A stretch of 64,000 bases of DNA from Alkalibacillus flavidus (GCF_040545925.1 NZ_JBEPMX010000004.1:62001-126000); one strand, 5' to 3'. Counted from the stretch's first letter, positions 51,601 to 60,284 are shown. Notes: generated by a model from the sequence alone, not told the origin. Numbers and translations are program-made.

Positions 51601-53166
51601 AAACAACTGTTTAAAATAATTAAATAACAGCTGTGGTTGTTCCGATAACACAGCAAGTGGTGTATCATTCCCCATTGAGCCAATTGGATCTCGTTTTTCC
51701 GTCACCATCGGCAACAAGTTTTTCATCATTTCTTCTTTCGTATAGCCATTCGCGAGTTGAAACTGAAGAAGTTCTGTTTCATCGATTTGCTCATTTTGGC
51801 GCCCCATCGGCAAGCCACTTAATTGAACGAGTGACTGATTCAACCAATCGCGATACGGCCGTTTTTCAGCTAATTGACGTTTAATATCATCGCTATACGT
51901 CACTTTATGATTCTCTAAATCTATTAAAATCATTTGACCTGGGCCGAGTTTCCCTTTTTCAACGACGCGTTCCGGATCAATGTCTAAGACGCCGACTTCA
52001 GATGAATAAACGAATCGATTATCATCCGTGATATAATAACGCGCTGGGCGTAACCCGTTTCGGTCAATCGACGCTCCGATTTGGCGACCGTCTGTATAGG
52101 CAATCGCTGTCGGGCCATCCCAAGGTTCCATTAAACAACTTAAATACTCGTAACAAGCACGTTCTGGATCACTCATATCATCATTTAAATCCCACGCTTC
52201 AGGCACCATCATCATAGCTGTTTCAGGTAACGAGCGACCATTCATAACAAAATACTCAAACGCTTGGTCAAGCATACCTGAGTCACTCGAACTTTCATCG
52301 ATCACTGGTAATAAATCGCGATGGCGCTCACGATAAACATGAGACGTTGCCGCAGTTTCACGTGCCTTCATCCAATTGACATTCCCTGTAATCGTATTGA
52401 TTTCACCGTTGTGCATAAGCATACGATTCGGGTGGGCACGCTCCCACGACGGGAACGTATTCGTACTATAACGTGAGTGCACGAGCCCGAACGACGTTTC
52501 AGCCCGCTCATCGGCTAAATCTTTATAAAACGTCGCCAGCTGTTCTGGTGCAAGCATGCCTTTATACACGATCGTACGTGGTGACAAACTTGCAATATAA
52601 AAAGGCCCGCCTTGTAACGAATCATCCGCTTCAATTTGTTTTTCGATGATACGACGAATTAAATACAGCTCACGCTCGAAATAGATTTCGCGTTCGACGT
52701 GATCCGCTTTTTTAATAAAAATTTGTTCAATATACGGTCGGTTGCTGGCCGCACTTTCTGATATGACGCCCGTATCAACTGGTACGTCACGCCACCCAAT
52801 CACCGTATGGCCTTCTTGTTCAACTACATCATTGAATCTTGATTTTATCTCATCTCGCATACTACGACCTTGTGGTAAAAACACCATCCCAACCGCATAG
52901 TCACCTTGATTAGGCAACATTTCATTCCACGTTTGGCGGTATAACGCATCCGGAATTTCTAACATTAACCCGGCACCGTCACCTGTATGGCCGTCAGCAC
53001 CGCGTCCACCTCTATGATCTAATCGTTTTAAAATCGTAATCGAATCATTAATCATTTGATGAGTCGAAACACCGTCAATTTGTGCCACAAAACCTATTCC
53101 ACACGCATCATGCTCCTCGCGTGGATCGTAAAGGCCTTGCTTTGTTGGATAACCTGTTTGAATCAT
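48649..53166 (-). CDS. gltB: Glutamate synthase large subunit
   Basis: A 1505-residue alpha subunit that converts glutamine and 2-oxoglutarate into two glutamates. The N-terminal Ntn glutaminase has Cys22 in DACGIGFV, exposed after removal of a propeptide; a central domain, the FMN-binding synthase domain (KVHPWIANVRKSTPGVGLIS) and the 3Fe-4S segment CILMRACHLDTCPVGIAT follow; the C-terminus is the GXGXG beta-helix. Full length for the family. It is divergent from gltC. Confidence 0.97.
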   Translation of the reverse strand: MIQTGYPTKQGLYDPREEHDACGIGFVAQIDGVSTHQMINDSITILKRLDHRGGRGADGHTGDGAGLMLEIPDALYRQTWNEMLPNQGDYAVGMVFLPQGRSMRDEIKSRFNDVVEQEGHTVIGWRDVPVDTGVISESAASNRPYIEQIFIKKADHVEREIYFERELYLIRRIIEKQIEADDSLQGGPFYIASLSPRTIVYKGMLAPEQLATFYKDLADERAETSFGLVHSRYSTNTFPSWERAHPNRMLMHNGEINTITGNVNWMKARETAATSHVYRERHRDLLPVIDESSSDSGMLDQAFEYFVMNGRSLPETAMMMVPEAWDLNDDMSDPERACYEYLSCLMEPWDGPTAIAYTDGRQIGASIDRNGLRPARYYITDDNRFVYSSEVGVLDIDPERVVEKGKLGPGQMILIDLENHKVTYSDDIKRQLAEKRPYRDWLNQSLVQLSGLPMGRQNEQIDETELLQFQLANGYTKEEMMKNLLPMVTEKRDPIGSMGNDTPLAVLSEQPQLLFNYFKQLFAQVTNPPIDAIREKLVTSTTSYLGPKHNVLDDGPEHCKRIRLYTPILKKAEFDAVIHNSRSDYRFEKVSICYPVAKGAKGLEPALDELFKRVERAINQGVSLIILSDRKQSEDHVAIPSLLAVSGLHHYLVEKGLRTKASLIVETAEARDVHQFSTLIGFGADMIYPYLAYRSIETLIDHNYIENISVHDAFDRYRDAATSGIVKVMSKMGIATIQSYRGAQIFEAIGLSHDVMEKYFRGSASKLGGIDLETIAEESLTRHRMAYPLTRNTLPSGGDMQWRSDGEHHAFNPKTIHTLQHAARMNDAKSYKQFTELVEGEKVAFLRDLIDINDTNRDPIPLDEVESVESIWKRFKTGAMSYGALSQEAHEILAIAMNRIGGKSNSGEGGEDPDRFTPDDNGDLRRSAIKQIASGRFGVTSYYLTNADELQIKMAQGAKPGEGGHLPGKKVHPWIANVRKSTPGVGLISPPPHHDIYSIEDLAQLIYDLKKSNTEARVNVKLVSKTGVGTIAAGVAKGKADVILISGYEGGTGASPKTSIRHAGLPWELGLAEAHQTLVLNQLREKVRLETDGKLMTGKDVMKAALLGAEEFGFSTAPMVVLGCILMRACHLDTCPVGIATQDPDLRKKFNGQADHVVNYMRFVAEEMRELMAQLGVRSLDELIGRTDLLKVNTRKDAHPKAKQLDFEPLLQHSNDDWLERERPVISRYDEVHMDQTEILPQVQAILESKKAVTIDLPISNTDRTVGTELGHEVTKRYGEAGLPDDTIRLNFTGSAGQSFGAFLPAGITMHVTGDANDYVGKGLSGGKLAITPHNPPSVHRMAETIIGNVTFFGATGGEAYVNGAAGERFAVRNSGVRAVVEGVGDNGCEYMTGGRVAILGDIGKNFAAGMSGGIAYIWNPDMEAVKAKSNHDMVLFETVSERDEEDELKTMIENHVDMTGSKRGKHILNHWRDMVSQFVKVIPVEYKEKLRQKREESETSQVVQ

Positions 53167-53218
53167 CGTGTCACCTCATCTTTCGGTCGTTTAAATTTTC
53201 AGACAGAATGTTATTTCT

Positions 53219-53247
53219 ATCATAGGCTTTTTCTGTTATGCTTTCAA
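53219..53247 (-). promoter_or_regulatory. Sigma-A promoter of gltBD
   Basis: On the minus strand TTGAAA (53247-53242), 17-bp spacer, TATGAT (53224-53219), about 52 bp before the gltB start. It lies 22 bp from the GltC-like box, a typical activator spacing. Confidence 0.72.
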
Positions 53248-53268
53248 TATATATATTCGATCAAAACG

Positions 53269-53283
53269 ATCGCAAATTGAGAT
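53269..53283 (-). promoter_or_regulatory. GltC-like binding box
   Basis: Minus strand ATCTC-AATTT-GCGAT: a LysR-type dyad (one mismatch) resembling the ATCTC-N5-GAGAT box of B. subtilis GltC, placed between the divergent gltC and gltB genes and upstream of the gltB -35. Confidence 0.55.
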
Positions 53284-53308
53284 TAAGCGCTTACAAAGGT
53301 TGATAGAC

Positions 53309-54214
53309 ATGGAGTTACGGCAATTAAAATATTTTATAAAAGTAGCAGAATTAGAACATGTAAGTGAAGCAGCAGCTGATATGCACGTCGCTCAATCAGC
53401 TGTCAGTCGGCAAATTGCCAATTTAGAAGAAGAACTCGGCGTTGAGTTATTTATTCGGGGCGGCAGGCAAATTCGGTTAACGCCTGTTGGTGAAGTGTTT
53501 TTAGAACGGATTAAGTTAGCGATGACTGAGGTCGAAAACGCTGAACGTGATGTGCGCGAATTTTTAAATCCAGAGTCTGGTACGATTCGACTCGGTTTCC
53601 CGACGAGTTTAGCAGCGAAAACATTACCAAAAGTGATCGCCGCTTTTAGACGAGAGCATCCGCAAATCGGCTTTCAATTACAACAAGGAACCGTCCAAGA
53701 ATTAATCGAAGCTGTTAAAGTCGGGCAAATCGATTTGGCATTCGCTTCACCTGTTCCACTTGATCACGTTGATGTAAAAGGCGATATATTTTTCACTGAA
53801 AATGTACAAGCTGTTTTGCCGAAATCACACCCATTTGCAGATTATGACCATTTACGACTCGACCAGTTGCGGCATGAACCGTTTGTATTATTTCGCCAAG
53901 GATATATTATGCGTGATCTTGTTGTGAATGCGTGCCGGCAAGTCGGTTTCGAACCGCGCGCGGCGTTTGAAGGGGAAGATATCGATACGATTAAAGGACT
54001 CGTCGCGGCAGGATTAGGGGTTAGTTTATTGCCTGAGATCGCCTTACAGGAACGGGCTACGCGCGAAACAGTGGTGATGGATATTGTCGAACCTAATATG
54101 ACAAGAACGATTGGGATGGTACGACCGAAACATCGAGACGTCGCACCATCGGAACAAGTGTTTAATGATTTTCTCATCAATTACTATCAGAAACTTAATC
54201 AATTCGGCTGGTAA
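53309..54214 (+). CDS. gltC: LysR-type activator GltC
   Basis: A 301-residue LysR-type regulator; the ATG at 53309 (MELRQLKYFIKVAELEHVSE) is preferred to the upstream TTG because AAAGG is 9 bases before it and B. subtilis GltC begins the same way. The winged helix occupies residues 1-60 and the effector domain the rest. It activates gltBD in response to 2-oxoglutarate and is opposed by glutamate. Divergent placement next to gltB is as in B. subtilis. Confidence 0.92.
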   Translation: MELRQLKYFIKVAELEHVSEAAADMHVAQSAVSRQIANLEEELGVELFIRGGRQIRLTPVGEVFLERIKLAMTEVENAERDVREFLNPESGTIRLGFPTSLAAKTLPKVIAAFRREHPQIGFQLQQGTVQELIEAVKVGQIDLAFASPVPLDHVDVKGDIFFTENVQAVLPKSHPFADYDHLRLDQLRHEPFVLFRQGYIMRDLVVNACRQVGFEPRAAFEGEDIDTIKGLVAAGLGVSLLPEIALQERATRETVVMDIVEPNMTRTIGMVRPKHRDVAPSEQVFNDFLINYYQKLNQFGW

Positions 54215-55060
54215 TCATTCAACTACATTAACAAGTTGACCAATGTGGTCGATTTCAACCGTGACGACATCGCCAGCTTGTAAAAATCGTGGTGGATTAA
54301 AGCCTTTGCCTACACCGCTTGGCGTCCCTGTCGCAATCACGTCACCGGGTTCTAACGTCATACCTTCAGACAATGTGGCGATTAACGTTTTGACATCGAA
54401 AATCATGTCTGACGTGTTACCGTTCTGGCGTAATTCGTCATTAACATAAGTCCGGATACCGAGTTTCTGGACATCCTCAATTTCATCAGGTGTGACAATC
54501 GCCGGCCCGAATGGCGCAAATGTATCGAGCGATTTACCGCGGAAAAACTGTTTATGTTGTTGTTGCAAGTCACGGGCTGTGACATCGTTTAACAATGTGT
54601 AACCAAACACATAATCCAAAGCGTCTTCGCGAGCAATATTTTTACCACGTTTCCCGATCACAACGGCTAATTCACCCTCGTAATCTAATTGCGTCGTTAT
54701 TGACGCGTGAGAATTAACTGGCATATTTGGCCCCGTCACACTTGTCGGTGCTTTCGTAAAAATGACAGGATGTTGCGGAATTTGCGAATGGTCTTGATTC
54801 GTCATTTCTAACGCATGATCGGCGTAATTTTTTCCGATACACATAATATTTTTCTTCGGATATAATGGTGCTAATAATTCGATGTCATGACGCGAAATCT
54901 GTTGATTAATTTCATTCTCGATATCAAGGTCATCGATGTTAGCGATTAAAGTATCTAAAGTAGGGAATATGTTGATTAGCTTTTCAGAATAGTAAATACC
55001 ATCATCAGCTTCAATCCCCCAATAATAGTGTCGATTATAGTTAAAACTGACAAAACGCAT
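54215..55060 (-). CDS. Fumarylacetoacetate hydrolase family protein
   Basis: A 281-residue protein; the ATG at 55060 after GGAGG is preferred to an upstream in-frame start. The core CIGKNYADHALEM, LDYEGELAVVIGK and NDVTARDLQ (acidic metal ligands) and the end GDVIATGTPSGVGKG are FAH-superfamily signatures. Members include oxaloacetate decarboxylases and tautomerases, acylpyruvases and aromatic-degradation hydrolases; the exact reaction is not fixed. The stop abuts the gltC stop (convergent). Confidence 0.88.
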   Translation of the reverse strand: MRFVSFNYNRHYYWGIEADDGIYYSEKLINIFPTLDTLIANIDDLDIENEINQQISRHDIELLAPLYPKKNIMCIGKNYADHALEMTNQDHSQIPQHPVIFTKAPTSVTGPNMPVNSHASITTQLDYEGELAVVIGKRGKNIAREDALDYVFGYTLLNDVTARDLQQQHKQFFRGKSLDTFAPFGPAIVTPDEIEDVQKLGIRTYVNDELRQNGNTSDMIFDVKTLIATLSEGMTLEPGDVIATGTPSGVGKGFNPPRFLQAGDVVTVEIDHIGQLVNVVE

Positions 55061-55139
55061 CGCACATCCTCCAAACGTGATAGATTTAGTCATAGTTTAG
55101 CACGTTTTTGTCGACATGTGTGATGAAGGAGGCAATTTT

Positions 55140-55925
55140 ATGAAGTGGGCTTTATGTCAAATCGATATCGTACCAGGCGATCCTGAAGCTAATCGGAAAC
55201 GTGTAGCTGAGTATGTTCATAACGTCATGCAACAGGATGGGCCAGATGTGATTGTCTTACCTGAAATGTGGACGACCGCCTATACGTTACCGGAATTAAA
55301 AACGATCGCTGATATGAATAGCGAACCGACGAAAGGATTTTTGATTGATTTAGCTAAAACATACCACGTCAATATCATCGGTGGGTCGATCGCGACAATT
55401 AAAGAAGAGCAAGTTTATAACACAGCTTTAACAATCAATCGCGAAGGCAACGTACTAGACGAATACGACAAAATTCACCTCGTGCCAATGCTTGATGAAC
55501 CTGACTATTTGACGGGTGGAGGTAAGCTACCACGCGTCGTCAATTTAGACGGGGTGAATGTGGCGACGATTATTTGTTACGACCTCCGTTTCCCTGAAAT
55601 CACAAGACAATTAGCGTTAAACGGAGCTGACGTGTTATGTGTTGTTGCGGAATGGCCTGATGCACGATCTAATCATTGGCAACAACTGCAAATCGCGCGT
55701 GCGATCGAAAACCAATATTACGTCTTATCAGCAAACCGCGTCGGGCAATATAATAATATTGAGTTTGCAGGGCGATCCATGGCGATTGATCCATTAGGCG
55801 ATATTTTATTAGAAGGTGATGCTTCTAAAGAATCCATATTACGTGCGACAACAAACATGTCTGTTGTCAAGCAAATTCGTCAGCAAATTCCTGTTTTCGA
55901 AAGTCGCGCTCCAGATGTTTATTAA
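55140..55925 (+). CDS. Carbon-nitrogen hydrolase (nitrilase superfamily)
   Basis: A 261-residue nitrilase-superfamily enzyme (ATG at 55140 after GAAGGAGG). The Glu-Lys-Cys triad is Glu42 (LPEMW), Lys111 (DKIHLVPM) and Cys146 (IICYDLRFPE). The length and YDLRFPE motif fit omega-amidase-like members (YafV/Nit2; MtnU in B. subtilis), which hydrolyse 2-oxoglutaramate or 2-oxosuccinamate. Divergent from the FAH gene. Confidence 0.88.
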   Translation: MKWALCQIDIVPGDPEANRKRVAEYVHNVMQQDGPDVIVLPEMWTTAYTLPELKTIADMNSEPTKGFLIDLAKTYHVNIIGGSIATIKEEQVYNTALTINREGNVLDEYDKIHLVPMLDEPDYLTGGGKLPRVVNLDGVNVATIICYDLRFPEITRQLALNGADVLCVVAEWPDARSNHWQQLQIARAIENQYYVLSANRVGQYNNIEFAGRSMAIDPLGDILLEGDASKESILRATTNMSVVKQIRQQIPVFESRAPDVY

Positions 55926-55989
55926 ATAGTGAACGATTCGACGTATTTCCCGGGTAATATTTTATGTCATGAGGTGTAGAATCCGGCAC

Positions 55990-56104
55990 TTTCGCTGATA
56001 AAGTATTGATTTTCGCCGTATTGTATCTAGATTTCGCTGTATTAGGGAAAATTTTCGCCGTAAAACAGACAAAAAAGCCGAATCCCTCTGCCATTTCGCC
56101 GATA
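55990..56104. repeat. Phased array IIb: TTTCGCCGTAT units
   Basis: Cores at 55990 (TTTCGCTGATA), 56011 (TTTCGCCGTAT), 56032 (TTTCGCTGTAT) and 56053 (TTTCGCCGTAA); all steps exactly 21 bp. A fifth copy (TTTCGCCGATA) is at 56094, 41 bp further. The core is the reverse complement of the ATACGGCGAAA units at 63273-63367. It lies between the convergent nitrilase-family and DUF1028 genes. Confidence 0.9.
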
Positions 56105-56130
56105 AGATCACCACATCCCAGTATTCAAAA

Positions 56131-56162
56131 CAAAAACCTGCACGAATCGCTCGCGTGCAGGC
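56131..56162 (-). terminator. Terminator after the DUF1028 gene
   Basis: Minus-strand stem CCTGCACG / CGTGCAGG with a 9-nt loop, followed by TTTTTGTTTTG, 9 bp past the stop codon. Confidence 0.88.
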
Positions 56163-56170
56163 TCCTCATG

Positions 56171-57046
56171 TTATTCCATCAACATGTATTGATACAATTT
56201 GAAATCAATTTTGCCTTCTGGTTGTTCGCGTTCTTCAAAATTTTCATTATGAATATAACTTGCTAGTGCGTCGTAAAACGTGCGATCCGTTACATCTGTG
56301 GCATCGTATAAATAGTTTAATTGCGTTAAGCGGCGCACCAGCTTTTCCCGCTTGTCATCATCAATATCGACAATATCAGCTTCAGCTGTACGCGTGAAAT
56401 ACAATTGATGTAAGCGGAAAATACGCTCTAACTCTTTGATCGGCGTCACGTGGTCGTCAACTCGCACATCTACCATACGATCGTTATAACCGCCGTAACC
56501 ACCTTGTTCTTTCACGACGAACAACGCAGCCGACTGCTTGCCACGACTATCACCACCAGCGTTTTGCCCTTCTTTTAAAGCGTGTAACAATCGCTCCGAT
56601 AACGGTTCGCCGGCTTTCTCTTCAAACCCACGCCCCATCGCTTCAACTGTCGCTTGACTTACTAAAATATTACCTTGAGCACTGTAGTTGTCACCTGTTT
56701 TGCCACCAGCCCAGTCGTAACAACCGTCACCCGTAAATGTCGCGACACCACCGCGCGCGTCAATGATCGCAGCTTGACGCATCGCTTGATCAGGGTCTTT
56801 CGACGTGAGTTCATCAAGTGCTTCCTGTGCCGATTTCCCTTCTTTTAGTAATGCCAAACCTTCAGGACCATAGGCTGTATTAGCCATTGATTGCGTCGCA
56901 ACCGCACCGACACCCGCTTCAGCCCATGGTACGACAGCTCCGACACCTAGAAATTTCGACTGAACCGCAATGCCGAGCTCACCTGTATCAGGATCGCGTC
57001 CGACGATAGAAAATGTTGCGACAATATCTTTTGGAATGTTGTTCAT
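56171..57046 (-). CDS. DUF1028 family protein (Ntn-like)
   Basis: A 291-residue protein with the DUF1028 pattern: ATFSIVGRDPDTGELGIAVQ, an early segment AVVPWAEAGVGAVATQSMAN, ARGGVATFTGDGCYDWAG, and GGDSRGKQSAALFVV. The fold is related to Ntn hydrolases; the function is unknown. About 70 extra residues at the C-terminus lie beyond the core. It overlaps the end of panF by 4 bp (ATGA), so the two are translationally coupled with the symporter and yhdT. Confidence 0.85.
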   Translation of the reverse strand: MNNIPKDIVATFSIVGRDPDTGELGIAVQSKFLGVGAVVPWAEAGVGAVATQSMANTAYGPEGLALLKEGKSAQEALDELTSKDPDQAMRQAAIIDARGGVATFTGDGCYDWAGGKTGDNYSAQGNILVSQATVEAMGRGFEEKAGEPLSERLLHALKEGQNAGGDSRGKQSAALFVVKEQGGYGGYNDRMVDVRVDDHVTPIKELERIFRLHQLYFTRTAEADIVDIDDDKREKLVRRLTQLNYLYDATDVTDRTFYDALASYIHNENFEEREQPEGKIDFKLYQYMLME

Positions 57047-58500
57047 TGTAATGCCTCCTCAAAATAATAGGGTTTTTGTTTGAATAATAAACTCACGCTA
57101 ACAAAGGCGATACATGAGAGAATAACCGGAATCGTTACCGCATGCACACCGAGTAGATCGCCATACGTTGAATTGTATTGATAAATCGCGATATATGAGC
57201 TAATACCGATTAACATCGAAGCGATTGCTCCATGTTTATTCGCATATTTCCAATAAAGGCCAAAAATAATCGGCCAAATAAAGGCTGCTTCAAGTCCACC
57301 AAACGCAAATAAATTTAAATAGATGAGTAAGTTTGGCGGATGAATCGATAATAAAAACACAATAATACCGAGAAACGCTGTGAATCCAATACTCACTTTT
57401 TTGACGTGACTGCGGGTTGCATTGGGTCTAAAGTAGTTAATGTACACATCTTTTACGACAGACGAACTCACGAGTAATAAAAGCGAATCGACCGTCGACA
57501 TCATCGCGGCAAGTGGTGCTGCTAAAACAATCCCCGCAACCCACGGCGGCAAGGTTTCGAGCGCGATCATCGGAATCACCTGGTCCGCCACTTCAATCCC
57601 CGGTAACACTGGGCGGGCAAACACGCCGATCAAGTGCATATTGAGCATAATAACACCGACAACCACTGTTCCGATTATGAGTGCACGGTGCATGGAGCGC
57701 GCGTCACGATACGACATCGCTCGAACAGCCACTTGCGGCAAACCGACAACCCCAACCCCGACTAAAATCCAAAACGACGTCACATACGCGGCATTTAACT
57801 GGCCGTCATGACCAAATGGCGTCACTAAATTCGGATTAATCGTCACAAGGTCTTGCATAATACTAGGGATGCCGCCACCCGCTATCACGACCGCAACCAA
57901 TAAGACAAACGTCCCGACAAACATGATAATTCCTTGCATCGCATCGGTGACAGCAACCGCACGGAATCCGCCAATAATCACGTAGATGAGGACCGCCACT
58001 GCGAATAAAAACAGCGCACCTAAATATGATATGCCCGTCACGGACTGGATTAAATGCGCGCCGCCAATCCATTGAGCAGCCATCGCGGAAAATAAGAAAA
58101 TCACGATGCTAACCGCTGATATAATCACAACCGTCGAGCTTTGGTAACGCGTTTTCAAAAAATCAATTAACGTAATCGATTTAAATTTCCGCGTGACAAT
58201 CGCAAATTTTTTACCTAAAACGAGTAAAATAAAATACCCAGTCGCCACTTGCGTCATTGCGAGTAACACCCAGCCGAGACCAATCGTATAAGCAGCGCCA
58301 GGACCACCGAGAAAACTCGACGCACTACCATACGTGGCAGCCATCGTCATCGCAAGGACAAGTCCGCCAAGTTCACGACTACCTAAAAAATAATCGCTAA
58401 TGAAGGAGGTCGATTGGTTAAGTTTTCGATTCGACCAAATACCGATTAAAAAGATGACTAATAATAAGGCGAGAAGCGGTATTAAGACTTGTACTTTCAC
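57043..58500 (-). CDS. panF: Sodium/solute symporter, PanF-like
   Basis: A 485-residue sodium:solute symporter (SSS family) with thirteen predicted helices. The N-terminal SDYFLGSRELGGLVLAMTMA ATYGSASSF and later APLAAMMSTVDSLLLL, which carries the Na2 site serines and threonines, are family signatures. Partnered with a YhdT/DUF997 small protein, an arrangement known for the pantothenate permease PanF; the adjacent DUF1028 gene leaves another substrate (for example a carboxylate or peptide) possible. Confidence 0.85.
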   Translation of the reverse strand: MKVQVLIPLLALLLVIFLIGIWSNRKLNQSTSFISDYFLGSRELGGLVLAMTMAATYGSASSFLGGPGAAYTIGLGWVLLAMTQVATGYFILLVLGKKFAIVTRKFKSITLIDFLKTRYQSSTVVIISAVSIVIFLFSAMAAQWIGGAHLIQSVTGISYLGALFLFAVAVLIYVIIGGFRAVAVTDAMQGIIMFVGTFVLLVAVVIAGGGIPSIMQDLVTINPNLVTPFGHDGQLNAAYVTSFWILVGVGVVGLPQVAVRAMSYRDARSMHRALIIGTVVVGVIMLNMHLIGVFARPVLPGIEVADQVIPMIALETLPPWVAGIVLAAPLAAMMSTVDSLLLLVSSSVVKDVYINYFRPNATRSHVKKVSIGFTAFLGIIVFLLSIHPPNLLIYLNLFAFGGLEAAFIWPIIFGLYWKYANKHGAIASMLIGISSYIAIYQYNSTYGDLLGVHAVTIPVILSCIAFVSVSLLFKQKPYYFEEALQ

Positions 58501-58769
58501 GACTCATCCCGCCCTTCATCATCAAATGGCATGTCTTTAAGGACGAATTTAACAACAAGATATACGAGCGCGATCATGACGACTAAACCAACGATACAGC
58601 TGAAGAAAAACCAAGCCGGAAAGCCGAATATGTATATATAGTCATCAGGCGATTTTGAGCCGAGCGTATAAGCAAACCCGTACCACCATATGATATTAAA
58701 CGTAGCTAACGCGACACCGATTAACGCTTCACGATTCGCGATCCGAAAGCGCCAATCTCCTTTAGGCAC
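58497..58769 (-). CDS. yhdT: YhdT-like (DUF997) small membrane protein
   Basis: A 90-residue protein with two hydrophobic helices (about 14-36 and 47-78). It starts at a GTG (58769) behind GGGGATG and overlaps panF by 4 bp. YhdT proteins accompany PanF-type symporters and may be small accessory subunits. The C-terminus is acidic (DMPFDDEGRDES). Confidence 0.85.
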   Translation of the reverse strand: MPKGDWRFRIANREALIGVALATFNIIWWYGFAYTLGSKSPDDYIYIFGFPAWFFFSCIVGLVVMIALVYLVVKFVLKDMPFDDEGRDES

Positions 58770-58860
58770 ACGACCATCCCCTTTCTTGCGTTCATAAGCT
58801 AATCATATTGTATAACAAAATAAATTATAAGAAAATTCATTCGTTTATTTTTCTCAAGAC

Positions 58861-58955
58861 TTATTTCATAAATCGCTTAAGTTATGAAATAAGTCGGTGC
58901 ACTTTTGAAATAACTAGCGCTAGTTATTTCAAAAGTGGAAGGAATTATCTCAAAA
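58861..58955. repeat. Phased array G: five units including a perfect 38-bp palindrome
   Basis: Cores at 58861 (TTATTTCATAA), 58882 (TTATGAAATAA), 58903 (TTTTGAAATAA), 58924 (TTATTTCAAAA) and 58945 (TTATCTCAAAA); all steps exactly 21 bp. Units 3 and 4 with their spacer form a perfect loopless palindrome of 19+19 bp at 58900-58937, centred on TAGC/GCTA. The array follows the nucleoside hydrolase terminator. Confidence 0.94.
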
Positions 58956-58972
58956 ATGAGTATCACCAAAGG

Positions 58973-59000
58973 AAAACGAGCCGGCTGGGGCGGCTCGTTT
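58973..59000 (-). terminator. Terminator after the nucleoside hydrolase gene
   Basis: Stem AAACGAGCCG / CGGCTCGTTT with a 7-nt loop, then TCCTTTGG on the minus strand, 4 bp after the stop codon. Confidence 0.85.
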
Positions 59001-59004
59001 GCTA

Positions 59005-59943
59005 CTACTTGCTATATGTTTGTAACGCGTTTTCTAGTAAATCCCAGAACCGACCTTGGTCTAAACCTTGTGCAAAATTAACATTCGGCTCGCGTCCCGT
59101 TACAGCTAACAAATCGACGCACGTCATGCCGTAAGCAAATTCACCCTTCGTCTCAATATCGACACGGACATCAACCGTATCAAAAATCGACGGATCTATT
59201 AAATATGCCACCGTACACGCATCATGAATCGGAGCGCCATCAAAGCCAAAGACCTCTTTGTATGTTTTCTTGAAAAACCGTAGCAGTTCAACGACAAACT
59301 CTGATACATCATTATCCACACCCGCAAACCGGTCGATCGTCGCGTCTGTTGCTTGCGCTTGGTGCGTCACGTCTAACCCGAACATCGCAATCGGCACGCC
59401 ACTTTCAAACACCACTTTCGCCGCTTCAGCATCAACCCATATATTAAATTCCGCAGCTGGCGTCCAATTACCAAATGTCCCGCCACCCATCAAGACAATC
59501 TCTTGAATCTTCGGCACGATTTTTGGCTCTTTCACCATCGCCATCGCAATATTCGTTAACGGTCCTGTCGGCACTAAAGTCAAGTCCCCATCTGATTCAA
59601 GTACTTTTTCAATAATCAAATCAACCGCATGCTGATCATGAACCGGTGTTTTAGGCACGTCAGGTAAATTCGGTCCATCTAAACCGGAATCACCATGGAT
59701 CGATTCGGCGATTTGTGTTTCCCGAACCATTGGACGATTGGAACCTTCAGCGACAGCTACATCCAATCCAATAATATCGCACACACGGCGCGCATTTAAT
59801 GCTGTTTTGTCCACTTCAACATTTCCCGCTACCGTCGTCACGGCTTCGATTTGAATCTTATCGTTCGCATTAGCCAGGATCATCGTAATCGCATCATCAT
59901 GTCCTGGGTCGCAATCTAAAATGACTTTTCGTGTTGTCATCAT
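59005..59943 (-). CDS. Nucleoside hydrolase (ribonucleoside N-glycosidase)
   Basis: A 312-residue nucleoside hydrolase that releases base from ribonucleosides. The calcium-binding motif DCDPGHDDA is at 10-18; LVPTGPLTNIAMA and EFNIWVDAEAAKVVF are the other family blocks, and a distal DACTVAYLIDP provides the last Asp. The purine/pyrimidine preference is not readable. Monocistronic, divergent from the zinc-ribbon gene. Confidence 0.93.
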   Translation of the reverse strand: MMTTRKVILDCDPGHDDAITMILANANDKIQIEAVTTVAGNVEVDKTALNARRVCDIIGLDVAVAEGSNRPMVRETQIAESIHGDSGLDGPNLPDVPKTPVHDQHAVDLIIEKVLESDGDLTLVPTGPLTNIAMAMVKEPKIVPKIQEIVLMGGGTFGNWTPAAEFNIWVDAEAAKVVFESGVPIAMFGLDVTHQAQATDATIDRFAGVDNDVSEFVVELLRFFKKTYKEVFGFDGAPIHDACTVAYLIDPSIFDTVDVRVDIETKGEFAYGMTCVDLLAVTGREPNVNFAQGLDQGRFWDLLENALQTYSK

Positions 59944-60051
59944 TTATGTCCCCCTCTTATGTCACTTTCTTTCTAGTTTACAAGGAAACGGTTTCAAAAG
60001 ATAGAATTATGTTTTAAAATGAACAGTAACATGCTTAAAGGAGTGGTAAAT

Positions 60052-60255
60052 ATGGAAAATGGATGCATTAAATGCGGCAGTCAAGATGCCGATACGAAAG
60101 AAGTGGCGATGACTGGCGCTGGTTTCGCGAAGTTTTTCGACGTCCAAAACAACCAATTCACCGTTGTATTCTGCAATAATTGTGGCTATTCCGAGTTTTA
60201 TAACCAAAACGCATCGAAAACAGGAAGTGTCCTCGACTTCTTCTTCGGCGGTTAA
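60052..60255 (+). CDS. Small zinc-ribbon protein
   Basis: A 67-residue protein with CIKC and CNNC pairs (Cys5/8 and Cys44/47), forming one zinc ribbon, and a hydrophobic FFFGG end. ATG at 60052 behind AAAGGAG. Related small zinc-ribbon proteins (YdfO-like, nucleic-acid-binding by annotation) are common in Bacillales; function unknown. Confidence 0.8.
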   Translation: MENGCIKCGSQDADTKEVAMTGAGFAKFFDVQNNQFTVVFCNNCGYSEFYNQNASKTGSVLDFFFGG

Positions 60256-60284
60256 AGTCAGCGTCCTACACGCTGGCTTTTTTT
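60254..60284 (+). terminator. Terminator after the zinc-ribbon gene
   Basis: Stem AGTCAGCG / CGCTGGCT with a 7-nt loop and six Ts, directly after the stop codon. Confidence 0.88.
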
